A stretch of DNA of 64,000 nt, taken from assembly GCF_015070875.1 (NCBI RefSeq), contig NZ_JADDIV010000004.1, forward strand, positions 310,001 to 374,000. Reading direction: 5' to 3'. The notes under the pieces were generated by a model. The model ran no database searches and was not told where the DNA came from. It saw only the letters and a list, made by a program, of their open reading frames with translations. The first letter of the stretch is position 1; every line of letters starts with the position of its first letter. The stretch is from Ramlibacter pallidus. Lineage in GTDB: Bacteria > Pseudomonadota > Gammaproteobacteria > Burkholderiales > Burkholderiaceae_C. The position numbers were made by a program, and so were the translations under genes. Shown one piece after another: positions 52,196-61,109 of this stretch.

Positions 52196-53059
52196 ATGCT
52201 CACCATCCTCTTCGACGGCATCGCCTACGGCATGCTGCTGTTCGTGCTGGCGGTCGGACTGGCCGTCACCATGGGCCTGATGAATTTCATCAACCTGGCC
52301 CACGGCGCCTTCGCCATGGCCGGCGGCTACATCACCGTGCTGCTGATGCAGCGGCTGGACGTGCCCTTCCTCCTCAGCCTGCCGGCCGCCTTCATCGGCG
52401 CCGCGCTGCTGGGCGCGGTGCTGGAACGCACGCTCTACCGGCCGCTGTACCGCCGCGCGCACCTGGACCAGGTGCTGTTCTCCATCGGCCTGGTCTTCAT
52501 GTCGGTCTCGGCCGTGGACTACTACGTCGGCTCCACGCAGCAGATCATGCAGCTGCCGCAATGGCTCAAGGGCCGCACCGAGATCGGCTCGCTGGGCATG
52601 GGCCACTACCGCCTGTTCATCATCGCGGTGTGCGCGGCGCTCACGCTGGGCCTGCAGTACATCCTGGCGAAGACCCGCTTCGGCAGCCGGCTGCGCGCCT
52701 CGGTCGACGACCAGCGCGTGGCCGCCGGCATGGGCATCAACGTGAACGTGGTGTTCCTTTCCACCTTCGCCTTCGGCTCCGGCCTGGCCGGCCTCGGCGG
52801 CGCGCTTGGCGCCGAGGTGCTGGGCCTCGACCCCTCCTTCCCCCTGAAGTTCATGATCTATTTCCTGATCGTGGTGGCCGTTGGCGGCACCTCCTCGATC
52901 ACCGGCCCGCTGCTGGCGGCGCTCCTGCTCGGCATCGCCGACGTGGCCGGCAAGTACTACATCCCGCAGATGGGCGCCTTCATCGTCTACGCGCTGATGA
53001 TCGTCATCCTGCTGTGGAAGCCGCACGGCCTGTTCGTGCGCCAGGGAGGCAAGGCATGA
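52196..53059 (+). CDS. livH: Branched-chain-type ABC transporter permease LivH
   Basis: A 287-residue permease with LivH motifs (GLAVTMGLMNFINLAHGAFAMAGGY) and the GLGGALGAEVLG and VVAVGGTSSITGPLLAALLLG segments. The start at 52196 removes an N-terminal extension that would come from the repeat. It overlaps livM by 4 bp (ATGA). Confidence 0.95.
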   Translation: MLTILFDGIAYGMLLFVLAVGLAVTMGLMNFINLAHGAFAMAGGYITVLLMQRLDVPFLLSLPAAFIGAALLGAVLERTLYRPLYRRAHLDQVLFSIGLVFMSVSAVDYYVGSTQQIMQLPQWLKGRTEIGSLGMGHYRLFIIAVCAALTLGLQYILAKTRFGSRLRASVDDQRVAAGMGINVNVVFLSTFAFGSGLAGLGGALGAEVLGLDPSFPLKFMIYFLIVVAVGGTSSITGPLLAALLLGIADVAGKYYIPQMGAFIVYALMIVILLWKPHGLFVRQGGKA

Positions 53060-54021
53060 TCCCCGCGCAGACGAACCTGCTGCGCAATGCGCGCATGAAA
53101 CCCTGGGAGCCGGTGGTCTGGCTGCTGCTGTTCGCGGCGCCGACGCTCTTCCCCTCGCACGCGGCCATCGTCAACGAAGTCGCCATCGTCGGCCTGTTCG
53201 CCGTGTCGCTCGACCTCGTGCTCGGCTACACGGGCATCGTTTCGCTGGGGCACGCGGCCTTCTTCGGCATGGGCGCGTACACGGCGGCGCTGTTCTGCAA
53301 GCACGTGATGCCGGACCCGCACCTGGGCCTGCTCGCGGGCATTGCGACGGCGACGGTGCTCGGCTTCCTGGCCAGCTTCACCATCCTGCGCGGCACCGAC
53401 CTCACGCGGCTGATGGTCACGCTGGGCATCGCGCTGATCCTGTTCGAGCTGGCCAACAAGCTCGACTGGCTCACGGGCGGCATGGACGGCATCCAGGGCC
53501 TGATGTTCTCCCCTGTGCTGGGGAAGTTCGAGTTCGACCTGGCCGGCCGCACCGCCGCCTACTATTCGCTGACCGTGCTGCTGCTGGTGTTCCTGCTGGC
53601 GCGCCGCATCGTGCATTCGCCCTTCGGCGCCACGCTCAAGGCGATCCGCGACAACCGCCTGCGCGCCATGGCGATCGGCATCCCGGTGCATTCGCGCCTG
53701 GTAGCGGTCTACACGGTGGCGGCCGCCATGGCGGGCGCCGCCGGCGCGCTGTTCACGCAGACCTCCGGCTTCGCCTCCATCGACGTGTTCGAGTTCCACC
53801 GCTCCGCCGACGTGATGCTGATGGTGGTGATCGGCGGCGTCGGCTGGCTCTATGGCGGCGTGCTCGGCGCCGTGGTCTTCAAGCTGATGCAGGACTTCCT
53901 GTCGCAGATCACGCCGCAGTACTGGACCTTCTGGCTGGGCCTGTTCCTGGTCGTGCTGGTGCTGGTCGGCCGCGACCGGCTGCTGAAACCCTGGACGTGG
54001 TTCCGCAGGGGGCAGGCATGA
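53056..54021 (+). CDS. livM: Branched-chain-type ABC transporter permease LivM
   Basis: A 321-residue LivM permease (GLFAVSLDLVLGYTGIVSLGHAAFFGMGAYTA; SADVMLMVVIGGVGWLYGGVLGAVVF). Unlike the other LIV system in this window it is not fused to its ATPase. It overlaps both livH and livG by 4 bp. Confidence 0.95.
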   Translation: MIPAQTNLLRNARMKPWEPVVWLLLFAAPTLFPSHAAIVNEVAIVGLFAVSLDLVLGYTGIVSLGHAAFFGMGAYTAALFCKHVMPDPHLGLLAGIATATVLGFLASFTILRGTDLTRLMVTLGIALILFELANKLDWLTGGMDGIQGLMFSPVLGKFEFDLAGRTAAYYSLTVLLLVFLLARRIVHSPFGATLKAIRDNRLRAMAIGIPVHSRLVAVYTVAAAMAGAAGALFTQTSGFASIDVFEFHRSADVMLMVVIGGVGWLYGGVLGAVVFKLMQDFLSQITPQYWTFWLGLFLVVLVLVGRDRLLKPWTWFRRGQA

Positions 54022-54809
54022 GCGAGGTCGTCCTTTCCTGCCAGGGGCTGGTGAAGCGCTTCGGCGGCATCACGGCCACCAACAACGTCACGCTGGACCT
54101 GAAGCGCGGCGCACGCCATGCGCTGATCGGCCCCAACGGGGCCGGCAAGACCACGCTGATCAACCTGCTGACCGGCGTGCTCGACGCCACCGAAGGCCGC
54201 ATCACGCTGGAAGGCCAGGACATCACGGGCCTGGCGCCGCACCAGCGCGTGCGCCGCGGCATGGTGCGCACTTTCCAGATCAACCAGCTGTTCGCCTCGA
54301 TGACGCCACTGGAGACGCTGGCGCTGGTCGTGTCGCAGCACCGCGGCCACGGCGCGCGCTGGTGGAGCCCGCTCGGCAAGGATGCCGGCGTCGCCGAACG
54401 CGCGCAGCAGCTGCTGGAGCAGTTCCACCTGGCCGAAGTGGCCAACCAGCGCACCGAGCACCTGGCCTACGGCAAGCGCCGCCTGCTGGAGATCGCCATC
54501 GCGCTGGCCAGCGACCCGCGCGTGCTGCTGCTCGACGAACCGGTGGCCGGCGTGCCCGCGGGCGAGCGCGAGGAACTGCTGCAGACCGTCGCCGCGCTGC
54601 CGGCCGACGTGTCGGTGCTGCTGATCGAACACGACATGGACCTGGTCTTCAGCTTCGCCAAGCGCATGACCGTCCTGGTCAACGGCACGGTGCTCACCGA
54701 AGGCACGCCGGAGGAGATCGCCGCCAACCCGGAAGTGAAGGCGGTGTACCTGGGCCACGGCGACGAGATCAACGAGGCCGTGCAGGCCGGGGAGCGCGCG
54801 CATGGCTGA
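54018..54809 (+). CDS. livG: Branched-chain-type ABC transporter ATP-binding protein LivG
   Basis: A 263-residue ATPase with Walker A GPNGAGKTT (about residues 36-44), Walker B LLLDEPVAGV and the switch region LLIEHDMDLVF. The signature loop reads HLAYGKRRLLE instead of LSGGQ, as in many LivG proteins. It overlaps livM by 4 bp and livF by 8 bp. Confidence 0.95.
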   Translation: MSEVVLSCQGLVKRFGGITATNNVTLDLKRGARHALIGPNGAGKTTLINLLTGVLDATEGRITLEGQDITGLAPHQRVRRGMVRTFQINQLFASMTPLETLALVVSQHRGHGARWWSPLGKDAGVAERAQQLLEQFHLAEVANQRTEHLAYGKRRLLEIAIALASDPRVLLLDEPVAGVPAGEREELLQTVAALPADVSVLLIEHDMDLVFSFAKRMTVLVNGTVLTEGTPEEIAANPEVKAVYLGHGDEINEAVQAGERAHG

Positions 54810-55506
54810 ACTCCTGAAGGTGGAGAAGCTCAGTGCCGGCTACGGCGAAGCCGTGGTGCTGCACGACATCTCCTTCGCGCTGCCGGAAGGGCAGACGCTG
54901 GCGCTGCTCGGTCGCAACGGCACGGGCAAGACCACGCTGATCAACACGCTGGCCGGCGCCACGCGCCAGCACGGTGGCACGATCTCGCTGGCGGGCGCGG
55001 CGCTGCACAAGCTGGCCTCGCACCAGCGCGCCGCCGCCGGCATCGGCTGGGTGCCGCAGGAGCGCAACATCTTCAAGTCGCTCACGGTGCACGAGAACCT
55101 GACGGCGGTGCAGCGCGCGGGCCGCTGGACGCCGGAGCGGGTGTACGAGATGTTCCCGCGGCTGGCGGAGCGCAAGGGCAACCTGGGCACGCAGCTGTCC
55201 GGGGGCGAGCAGCAGATGCTGGCCATGGGCCGCGCGCTCGTCGTCAATCCGCGCCTGCTGCTGCTGGACGAGCCGCTGGAGGGCCTGGCCCCCATCATCG
55301 TGAGCGAGCTGCTCAAGGCGATCTCGCGCATCACGCGCGAGGAGGGCCTCTCGGCCATCATCGTGGAACAGCATCCGCAGGCGATCCTGGCGATCTCCGA
55401 CCAGGCGATCGTGCTGGACCACGGCACCATCGTGCACGCCGACAGCGCGGCGACGCTGCGCCGCTCGCCCGAGTTGCTGGACCGCCTGCTGGGTGTGGCA
55501 CGATAA
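54802..55506 (+). CDS. livF: Branched-chain-type ABC transporter ATP-binding protein LivF
   Basis: A 234-residue ATPase with Walker A GRNGTGKTT, a canonical LSGGEQQ signature and Walker B LLLDEPLEGLAP. It completes the second LIV importer and overlaps livG by 8 bp. A Bug-family gene follows after 4 bp, as one also follows livF of the first LIV operon. Confidence 0.95.
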   Translation: MAELLKVEKLSAGYGEAVVLHDISFALPEGQTLALLGRNGTGKTTLINTLAGATRQHGGTISLAGAALHKLASHQRAAAGIGWVPQERNIFKSLTVHENLTAVQRAGRWTPERVYEMFPRLAERKGNLGTQLSGGEQQMLAMGRALVVNPRLLLLDEPLEGLAPIIVSELLKAISRITREEGLSAIIVEQHPQAILAISDQAIVLDHGTIVHADSAATLRRSPELLDRLLGVAR

Positions 55507-55510
55507 GGCG

Positions 55511-56488
55511 ATGGACTCCCGCCGCAGACTCGCCATCGCCGGCACGCTCGCCGCCGTCACCACCCCCTGGCTCGCCGCCCAGGGCACGACCTGGCCGCGC
55601 AAGGCCATCCGGATCGTCGTGCCCTTCGGCGCCGGCGGCATCGCCGACCTGACGGCCCGTGCCTTGGGGCAGAAGCTGGGCGAGCAGGTCGGCCAGTCGG
55701 TGGTCATCGAGAACAAGCCGGGCGCGGGCGGCGTCAGCGCCGGCGAGGTGGTGGCGCGCGCCGACCCCGATGGACACACGCTGCTGCTGATGTCCAACGG
55801 CACGGCGGTCAGCGCCGGCCTGTTCAGCAAGCTCCCTTTCGATGCGCAGAAGGACTTCGCGCCGGTCTCGCTGATCGGCACCTTCGACATCGCGGTGCTG
55901 GTGCCGGACAACTCGCGCTTCAAGACGCTGGCGGACCTGCTGGCGCATGCCAAGGCGAACCCGGGCAAGCTGAACCTGGCGACCGTGAACGTCGGCAGCA
56001 CCCAGAACCTGGCGGCCGAACTGTTCAAGGGCACCGCCGGCATCGACGCGCAGGTGGTTCCCTTCAACGGCACCCCTGCGGTCATCACCGCGCTGCGCAG
56101 CGGCGAAGTGGATGCGGCCGTGGAGATCCTCGGCCCCGTCAAGCCGCAGATCACCGCCAAGGCCCTGCGCGCACTGGCGGTGCTGGGCGACAAGCGCCCG
56201 GCCGGCCTGGACATCCCTACAGCCGCCGAATCGGGTGGCGCGCTCGCCGGCCTGAACATCGCTTCGTGGAATGCGCTCGCCGCGCCCGCCGGCACGCCGC
56301 GCGACGTCGTGCTGCGCATCAACCGCGAGCTGCAGGCGGCGCTGGGCAACGCCGACCTGCGCCGCCGCCTCGCGGAGCTGAACGTCGATGCCCGCTCCAG
56401 CACCCCGGAGCAGCTCGCCGGCCTGCTGGCCAGCGAGATCCGCCGCTGGAGCGACGTGATCGCGCGGGCGAAGATCCCGCGCCAGTAA
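55511..56488 (+). CDS. Bug-family (TctC-like) periplasmic solute-binding protein
   Basis: A 325-residue Bug protein with a twin-arginine-like signal (MDSRRRLAIAGTLAAVTTPWLAAQG). Family motifs are IVVPFGAGGIADLTARALGQ, VIENKPGAGGVSAGE and WNALAAPAGTPRDV. The start at 55511 is preferred over 55493 because it gives a clean signal peptide. No TctAB genes are nearby. It lies 4 bp after livF and 13 bp before the dehydrogenase gene, so it is probably in the same operon. Confidence 0.92.
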   Translation: MDSRRRLAIAGTLAAVTTPWLAAQGTTWPRKAIRIVVPFGAGGIADLTARALGQKLGEQVGQSVVIENKPGAGGVSAGEVVARADPDGHTLLLMSNGTAVSAGLFSKLPFDAQKDFAPVSLIGTFDIAVLVPDNSRFKTLADLLAHAKANPGKLNLATVNVGSTQNLAAELFKGTAGIDAQVVPFNGTPAVITALRSGEVDAAVEILGPVKPQITAKALRALAVLGDKRPAGLDIPTAAESGGALAGLNIASWNALAAPAGTPRDVVLRINRELQAALGNADLRRRLAELNVDARSSTPEQLAGLLASEIRRWSDVIARAKIPRQ

Positions 56489-56501
56489 GCAGGGAGTCCG
56501 C

Positions 56502-57401
56502 ATGCAAGTGCAGCGCATCGGCGTCGTCGGCCATGGCGAGGTCGGCAAGACCTTTGCCGCCGGCCTGAAGCCCCGGGTGGCCGAGATGTCCGCCTGGGAC
56601 CTGAAGTTCGCCAACGCTGCGACGGCGGACGCCGAGCAGGCGCACGCGCGCGGGCAGGGCGTGCGCGCCTGCGGCTCCCTGCGCGAGCTGTGCGAGGCGA
56701 GCGACCTCGTGATTTCCGCCGTCACCGCCTCGAACACGCTGGCCGTCGCGCAGGAAGCGGCGCAGTTCCTGCGGCTCGGAACCATTTTCCTGGACCTCAA
56801 CTCCGCCTCGCCCGGCACCAAGCAGCAGGCGGCCGCGGCGGTCGACGCGCGCGGCGCGCACTACGTCGAAGCCGGCGTCATGACCTCCGTGCCGCCGTAC
56901 GGCATCAAGGTGCCGATGCTGCTGGGCGGCGCCAAGGCGGCCGAACTCGCGCAGCTGCTGGCGTCGTGGGAGATGGACGCGAAGGCCGTCAGCGAGAGGC
57001 TGGGCGTGGCGAGCGCCATCAAGATGTGCCGCAGCGTGATGATCAAGGGCCTGGAGGCGCTGGTCATCGAGAGCTACACGACGGCCCGTGCCTACGGCGT
57101 CGAGGACCACGTGCTGCCGACGCTGCAGGAGACCTTTCCCAGCATCGACTGGAACCAGCAGGGCGCCTACTTCTTCAGCCGCGTGGTGCAGCATGGCCAG
57201 CGCCGCGCGGAGGAGATGCGCGAGGCGGCGAACACCGTGCGCGAGGCGGGCTTCGCGCCGCTGATGACCGCGTCGATCGCGGCCAAGCAGCAGTGGGTGG
57301 CGGACCAGGCGAGGGCAGGCTTGTTCCGCGACCTGCCCAAGGGCGCCCGCTGGCAGGACTACGCGGACCGGCAGCTGGATGAACGGAAGCGGGACCGATG
57401 A
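56502..57401 (+). CDS. NAD(P)-dependent oxidoreductase, 6-phosphogluconate dehydrogenase-like with DUF1932 domain
   Basis: A 299-residue dehydrogenase of the beta-hydroxyacid type. The Rossmann loop is IGVVGHGEVGKTFAAGL (residues 6-22); the N-terminal domain continues with DLNSASPGTKQQ, and the C-terminal helical part is DUF1932-like with the Lys of ASAIKMCRSVMIKGLEAL. The substrate is unknown. Genes of this type often neighbour aromatic-acid and Bug genes, so a hydroxy-acid intermediate is plausible. Confidence 0.85.
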   Translation: MQVQRIGVVGHGEVGKTFAAGLKPRVAEMSAWDLKFANAATADAEQAHARGQGVRACGSLRELCEASDLVISAVTASNTLAVAQEAAQFLRLGTIFLDLNSASPGTKQQAAAAVDARGAHYVEAGVMTSVPPYGIKVPMLLGGAKAAELAQLLASWEMDAKAVSERLGVASAIKMCRSVMIKGLEALVIESYTTARAYGVEDHVLPTLQETFPSIDWNQQGAYFFSRVVQHGQRRAEEMREAANTVREAGFAPLMTASIAAKQQWVADQARAGLFRDLPKGARWQDYADRQLDERKRDR

Positions 57402-57409
57402 GGGATTCT

Positions 57410-57523
57410 TTCCCTCTCCCCCTGGGAGAGGGTAGGGTGAGGGCATCCGGCGCTGGAATCGGCGCAGCACCTGCGCGAGCGCCCCGTGCCCTCACCCCCA
57501 CCCTCTCCCAGAGGGAGAGGGAG
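57410..57523. repeat. Intergenic palindromic repeat pair, family A
   Basis: TTCCCTCTCCCCCTGGGAGA begins the first half; the mirrored half CCCTCTCCCAGAGGGAGAGG ends at 57520. Inner arms GGGTGAGGGC and GCCCTCACCC pair across a GC-rich centre. This is the longest family A copy (about 114 bp). Its last bases supply the purine-rich stretch upstream of the AEC transporter gene. Confidence 0.78.
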
Positions 57524-57532
57524 TAAAGCCCG

Positions 57533-58498
57533 GTGCTCTCCATCCTCGCCATCACCGGCCCCATCTACCTGGTGGCGGCCATCGGCTTCCTCTGCACGCG
57601 GGCCGGCCTGTTCGAGCGTGGCGACATGCGCGTGCTCGGCAAGTTCGTCGTGAACCTCGCATTGCCCGCGCTGCTGTTCAACGCCCTCTCGCAGCGCAGC
57701 TTCGCCGAGGTGCTGAACCCCGTCTTCATCGCCGCCTATGCACTCGGCTCGGTCGGCGCCAACCTCGCCGGCGTGCTGTGGGCGCGCAAGGTGGCCGGCA
57801 AGCCGCTGTCGGCGGCGGCCATCGTGGGCATGGGCATGTCGTGCCCGAACAGCGGGTTCATCGGCTTTCCCCTCGTGGCGCAGCTGTTCGGGCCGGTCCA
57901 CGCCGGCATCGGCCTGGCGCTCGCGATGCTCGTCGAGAATTTCCTGACCCTGCCGCTTTCGCTGGCGCTGGCCGACAGCGACACGGGGGACGCCGGGGCA
58001 GGGCAGACGCGTGGTCAGCGCCTGCGCGCCGCACTGCGGCAGTCGCTGCGCGGCATCGTGCGCAACCCGATGATCTGGGGCATCGCGCTCGGCCTGCTCT
58101 TCTCGCTGGGCGGCTGGCGGCTGCCGCAGCCGGCGGCGCGCACGGTGGACCTGTTCGCGGCGGCCTGCGCCTCGCTCGGGCTGTTCGTGATCGGCGGCTC
58201 GCTGGCCGGCATCTCCTCCCGCGGCCTGGTGCGCGACGTGGCCGTCATCGCCGCGGGCAAGCTGCTGCTGCACCCGCTGCTGGTGCTGGCGGCCGTCCTG
58301 CTGTTGCCGCCGATGCCGCGCGAGCTGCAGGTGATGGCCGTCGTGATGGCCGCGGTCCCCATGCTGGGCATCTATCCCGTGCTCGCGCAGAAGCACGGAC
58401 ACGACGCCATGGCGGCTGCGGCGCAGCTCGCCACCACCCTGGCGTCCTTCTTCACTCTGGCCCTGGCGGTGGGGGCGGCGCAGGCGCTGTTGCGGTAA
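57533..58498 (+). CDS. AEC-family transporter (auxin efflux carrier fold)
   Basis: A 321-residue membrane protein with about ten hydrophobic helices and family motifs (VVNLALPALLFNALS; GMGMSCPNSGFIGFPLVAQLFG; AAVPMLGIYPVLA). The start is GTG at 57533, with GGGAG 8-12 bp before it inside the repeat. Members move organic acids such as malate; the substrate here is unknown. Confidence 0.92.
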   Translation: MLSILAITGPIYLVAAIGFLCTRAGLFERGDMRVLGKFVVNLALPALLFNALSQRSFAEVLNPVFIAAYALGSVGANLAGVLWARKVAGKPLSAAAIVGMGMSCPNSGFIGFPLVAQLFGPVHAGIGLALAMLVENFLTLPLSLALADSDTGDAGAGQTRGQRLRAALRQSLRGIVRNPMIWGIALGLLFSLGGWRLPQPAARTVDLFAAACASLGLFVIGGSLAGISSRGLVRDVAVIAAGKLLLHPLLVLAAVLLLPPMPRELQVMAVVMAAVPMLGIYPVLAQKHGHDAMAAAAQLATTLASFFTLALAVGAAQALLR

Positions 58499-58648
58499 CT
58501 TGTCCGGTTTCCGGGCCGCGCCTGCCGCGGCTTACAGGAATCGCTTAAGGCGGCCCAGCTCGGCTGCGCGAAACTTCCCGTTACGCCTCGCGCCGCTTCG
58601 GTGCGCCCCTGTCCGTTCCCCGTCCGCCGGGGCATCGCTCCTTCTTTC

Positions 58649-61072
58649 ATGAAGTTGTCCGTCATGAAGCCGTCGTCGCCTTCGCCTGTCCCCTCCAGCC
58701 CCGCACGGCACGTGCAGGACGCCGCCGTGCGCGCCATGGAGGAGGCCTCGGGCTTCACCGAACTGGCCGCCACGATGACGGGCGTGGACCGCAGCCGGCT
58801 GGTGGCCGACGCGTCGATCCTGGCGGAACTGGCGCCGGTCGGCATGTTCTCCGCCGATGCCAAGGGCGCGGTGCTGCATGGCAACGCGCAGTGGGTGGAA
58901 ATGCTGGGGGCCAGCGCCGTCTCGGAGCTGACCGGCTTCCAGTGGGCCGACGCGATCCATCCGCAAGACCTCGATGCGCTGGGCTCCGGCTGGCAGGAGG
59001 CGGTGCGTGCGGGGCAGCCCTACGCGGGCATCTTCCGCACCCGCGAGACGGCCACCCGCCCGGTGCGCTGGATCAAGTTCCGCGCCCGGATGGTCGGCCC
59101 GGACCTCGCGCCCATCGCCTTCGTCGGCACCGCCGTCGACGTCACCGCCACCGTGCGGCTGGAGCAGGAGCTGCAGCACCGCAACCGGCAACTCGCGCGC
59201 GCGCTGGAAGCCTCCGGCCTGGCCTTGTGGGAGATCGACCTGCGTTCCGGCGCGGTGCACCTCTCCCCCGGCTGGACGCGCATGCTGAAGGTGGCCGGCG
59301 GCGTGGAGGACATCAACACCCAGGACGCCATGCGCTACTTCCCGCGCGAGGAAGTGCCGCGCGTGATGGAAGGCCGGCGCAAGCTGCTCAAGGGCGAGAT
59401 CCCGCACCTGTCGCTGGAGCACCGGATGCGCGCCGAGGACGGTTCGCTGGTCTGGGTGCTCACGCAGGCCGAGGTGAGCGAGCGCGGCCCCGACGGGCGC
59501 GCGCTGTACGTGGTGGGCACCTGCAAGGACATCACGGAGCGCAAGCGCACCTATGCCGAACTGCACCGCGCGCTGGAGGCCGCCGACGCCGCCAGCCAGG
59601 CCAAGTCGGATTTCCTCGCGACCATGAGCCACGAAATCCGCACGCCGCTCAATGGCGTGATCGGCCTCACGCAGCTGCTCGCCGCCGCCGACCTGCCGCC
59701 GATGGAGAAGGATTCGGTCGGCATGATCGACAGCTGCGCCAAGTCGCTGCTGAGCCTGGTCGACAACATCCTGGACTTCTCCAAGATCGAGGCCGGCCGC
59801 CTGACGCTGGAGCTCGTGCCGACCGACCTGCCGCAGCTGGTGAACGAAGTCGCCGACGTCTTCCTGGTGCGCGCGGGCGAAAAGGGCATCCGCTTCGACC
59901 TGCGGCAGGAGCCTGGGCTGCCGCGCTGGATCTCGGCCGACCCGGGCCGCCTGCGCCAGATCCTGCTGAACCTGCTGGGCAACGCGCTCAAGTTCACGAC
60001 CGAGGGCGGCTTCTCGCTCAACGTGTTCGTGAAGGCCGACGCGCAGCCGCCGCAGCTGTGCTTCCAGGTGTTCGACACCGGCATGGGCATCTCGGAGGCG
60101 GACCAGGCGCGCCTCTTCACCCGCTTCTCGCAGGTGGACGCGTCGGCCAGCCGGCGCCACGATGGCTCTGGGCTCGGCCTGGCGATCTCGCGGCAGCTCG
60201 CGCAGTTGATGGGCGGCGACGTCACGCTGGTGAGCCGCCTGGGCCATGGATCCACCTTCACCGTCACGATCCCGCTGCAGGTCGCCCGCGCGCCGGCGCA
60301 GGTGGAGCGGCCCGCCGCGCATGCGGTGCGCGAGAACGTGCGCATCCTGCTGGCCGAGGACAACGAGGTGAACCAGCTGGTGGCGCAACGCCTGCTGGCC
60401 AAGCTCGGCTACCCCAACGTCACCGTCGCCTTCACCGGCCGCGAGGCGGTGGAGGCCTGCCGCACCGGCCGCTACGACCTGGTGCTGATGGATTGCCAGA
60501 TGCCCGTGATGGACGGCCTGGAGGCGTCGCGCGTGCTGCGCGAGGACGGCATGCAGGCGCCCATCATCGCCTTCACCGCCAGCGCCACCTCGGGCGACCG
60601 CGACCGCTGCCTGGCCGCGGGCATGAACGACTACCTGACGAAACCCGTTGAGATGGCGGTGCTGGCGGACAAGCTGCAGCGCTGGCTGGGGGATGCGCCC
60701 GTTGTCGCGCCCGAATCCGCGCCGCCGGTCGAGGCGGCACCCGCGTTGCCGGCGTTCGACAGCAGCGCGATCGAGGAGCGCTTCTACGGCGACCTGGAAC
60801 TGTTCCAGCAGGCTCGCGAGATCTTCCTGCGCCAGACCCGTGAGGGCCTGCAGAAGTCCATCGGCATCAGCGACGGGCTGGAGCTGAAGCGCCTGGCCCA
60901 CCGCATCCGCGGATCGGCGGCGACGCTGGGGGCGATGCAGCTGGCGGCGGTGTGTGGGCGGCTGGAGGACGAGGCGGAGGGGCTGCAGCCGGCGCAGATG
61001 CAGGCCGGCGTGCAGGAAGCGATCGCCAGGCTGGACGCGTTCGTCGCCGAATCGCAAGTCGCGGTGCAATAG
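58649..61072 (+). CDS. Hybrid sensor histidine kinase: PAS-PAS-HisKA-HATPase-REC-Hpt
   Basis: About 807 residues from the ATG at 58649; GTG 58601 and ATG 58664 are other possible starts and none has a good ribosome binding site. Two PAS domains (about residues 55-170 and 180-310) precede HisKA with SHEIRTPLNG, an HATPase with NLLGNALKFT and DGSGLGLAIS, a receiver with the Asp of LMDCQMPVMDG, and a C-terminal Hpt with the His of AHRIRGSA. No membrane helix is visible, so it is a cytoplasmic phosphorelay sensor. No response regulator lies beside it. Confidence 0.93.
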   Translation: MKLSVMKPSSPSPVPSSPARHVQDAAVRAMEEASGFTELAATMTGVDRSRLVADASILAELAPVGMFSADAKGAVLHGNAQWVEMLGASAVSELTGFQWADAIHPQDLDALGSGWQEAVRAGQPYAGIFRTRETATRPVRWIKFRARMVGPDLAPIAFVGTAVDVTATVRLEQELQHRNRQLARALEASGLALWEIDLRSGAVHLSPGWTRMLKVAGGVEDINTQDAMRYFPREEVPRVMEGRRKLLKGEIPHLSLEHRMRAEDGSLVWVLTQAEVSERGPDGRALYVVGTCKDITERKRTYAELHRALEAADAASQAKSDFLATMSHEIRTPLNGVIGLTQLLAAADLPPMEKDSVGMIDSCAKSLLSLVDNILDFSKIEAGRLTLELVPTDLPQLVNEVADVFLVRAGEKGIRFDLRQEPGLPRWISADPGRLRQILLNLLGNALKFTTEGGFSLNVFVKADAQPPQLCFQVFDTGMGISEADQARLFTRFSQVDASASRRHDGSGLGLAISRQLAQLMGGDVTLVSRLGHGSTFTVTIPLQVARAPAQVERPAAHAVRENVRILLAEDNEVNQLVAQRLLAKLGYPNVTVAFTGREAVEACRTGRYDLVLMDCQMPVMDGLEASRVLREDGMQAPIIAFTASATSGDRDRCLAAGMNDYLTKPVEMAVLADKLQRWLGDAPVVAPESAPPVEAAPALPAFDSSAIEERFYGDLELFQQAREIFLRQTREGLQKSIGISDGLELKRLAHRIRGSAATLGAMQLAAVCGRLEDEAEGLQPAQMQAGVQEAIARLDAFVAESQVAVQ

Positions 61073-61102
61073 CCGTCATTCCCGCGGAGGCGGGAATGAC
61101 GG
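61073..61102. repeat. Perfect family B palindrome at the end of the kinase gene (bidirectional terminator candidate)
   Basis: CCGTCATTCCCGC (61073-61085) and GCGGGAATGACGG (61090-61102) are perfect 13 bp arms around GGAG. The element starts directly after the kinase stop codon and ends 7 bp before the stop of the convergent LysR gene, so it could end transcription from both sides. Confidence 0.8.
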
Positions 61103-61109
61103 ATTCCTC

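Noticed and set aside
58532..61069. Open frame of 845 codons antisense to the hybrid histidine kinase
   Set aside because: The plus-strand protein has six intact domains; the antisense product has shadow composition only.
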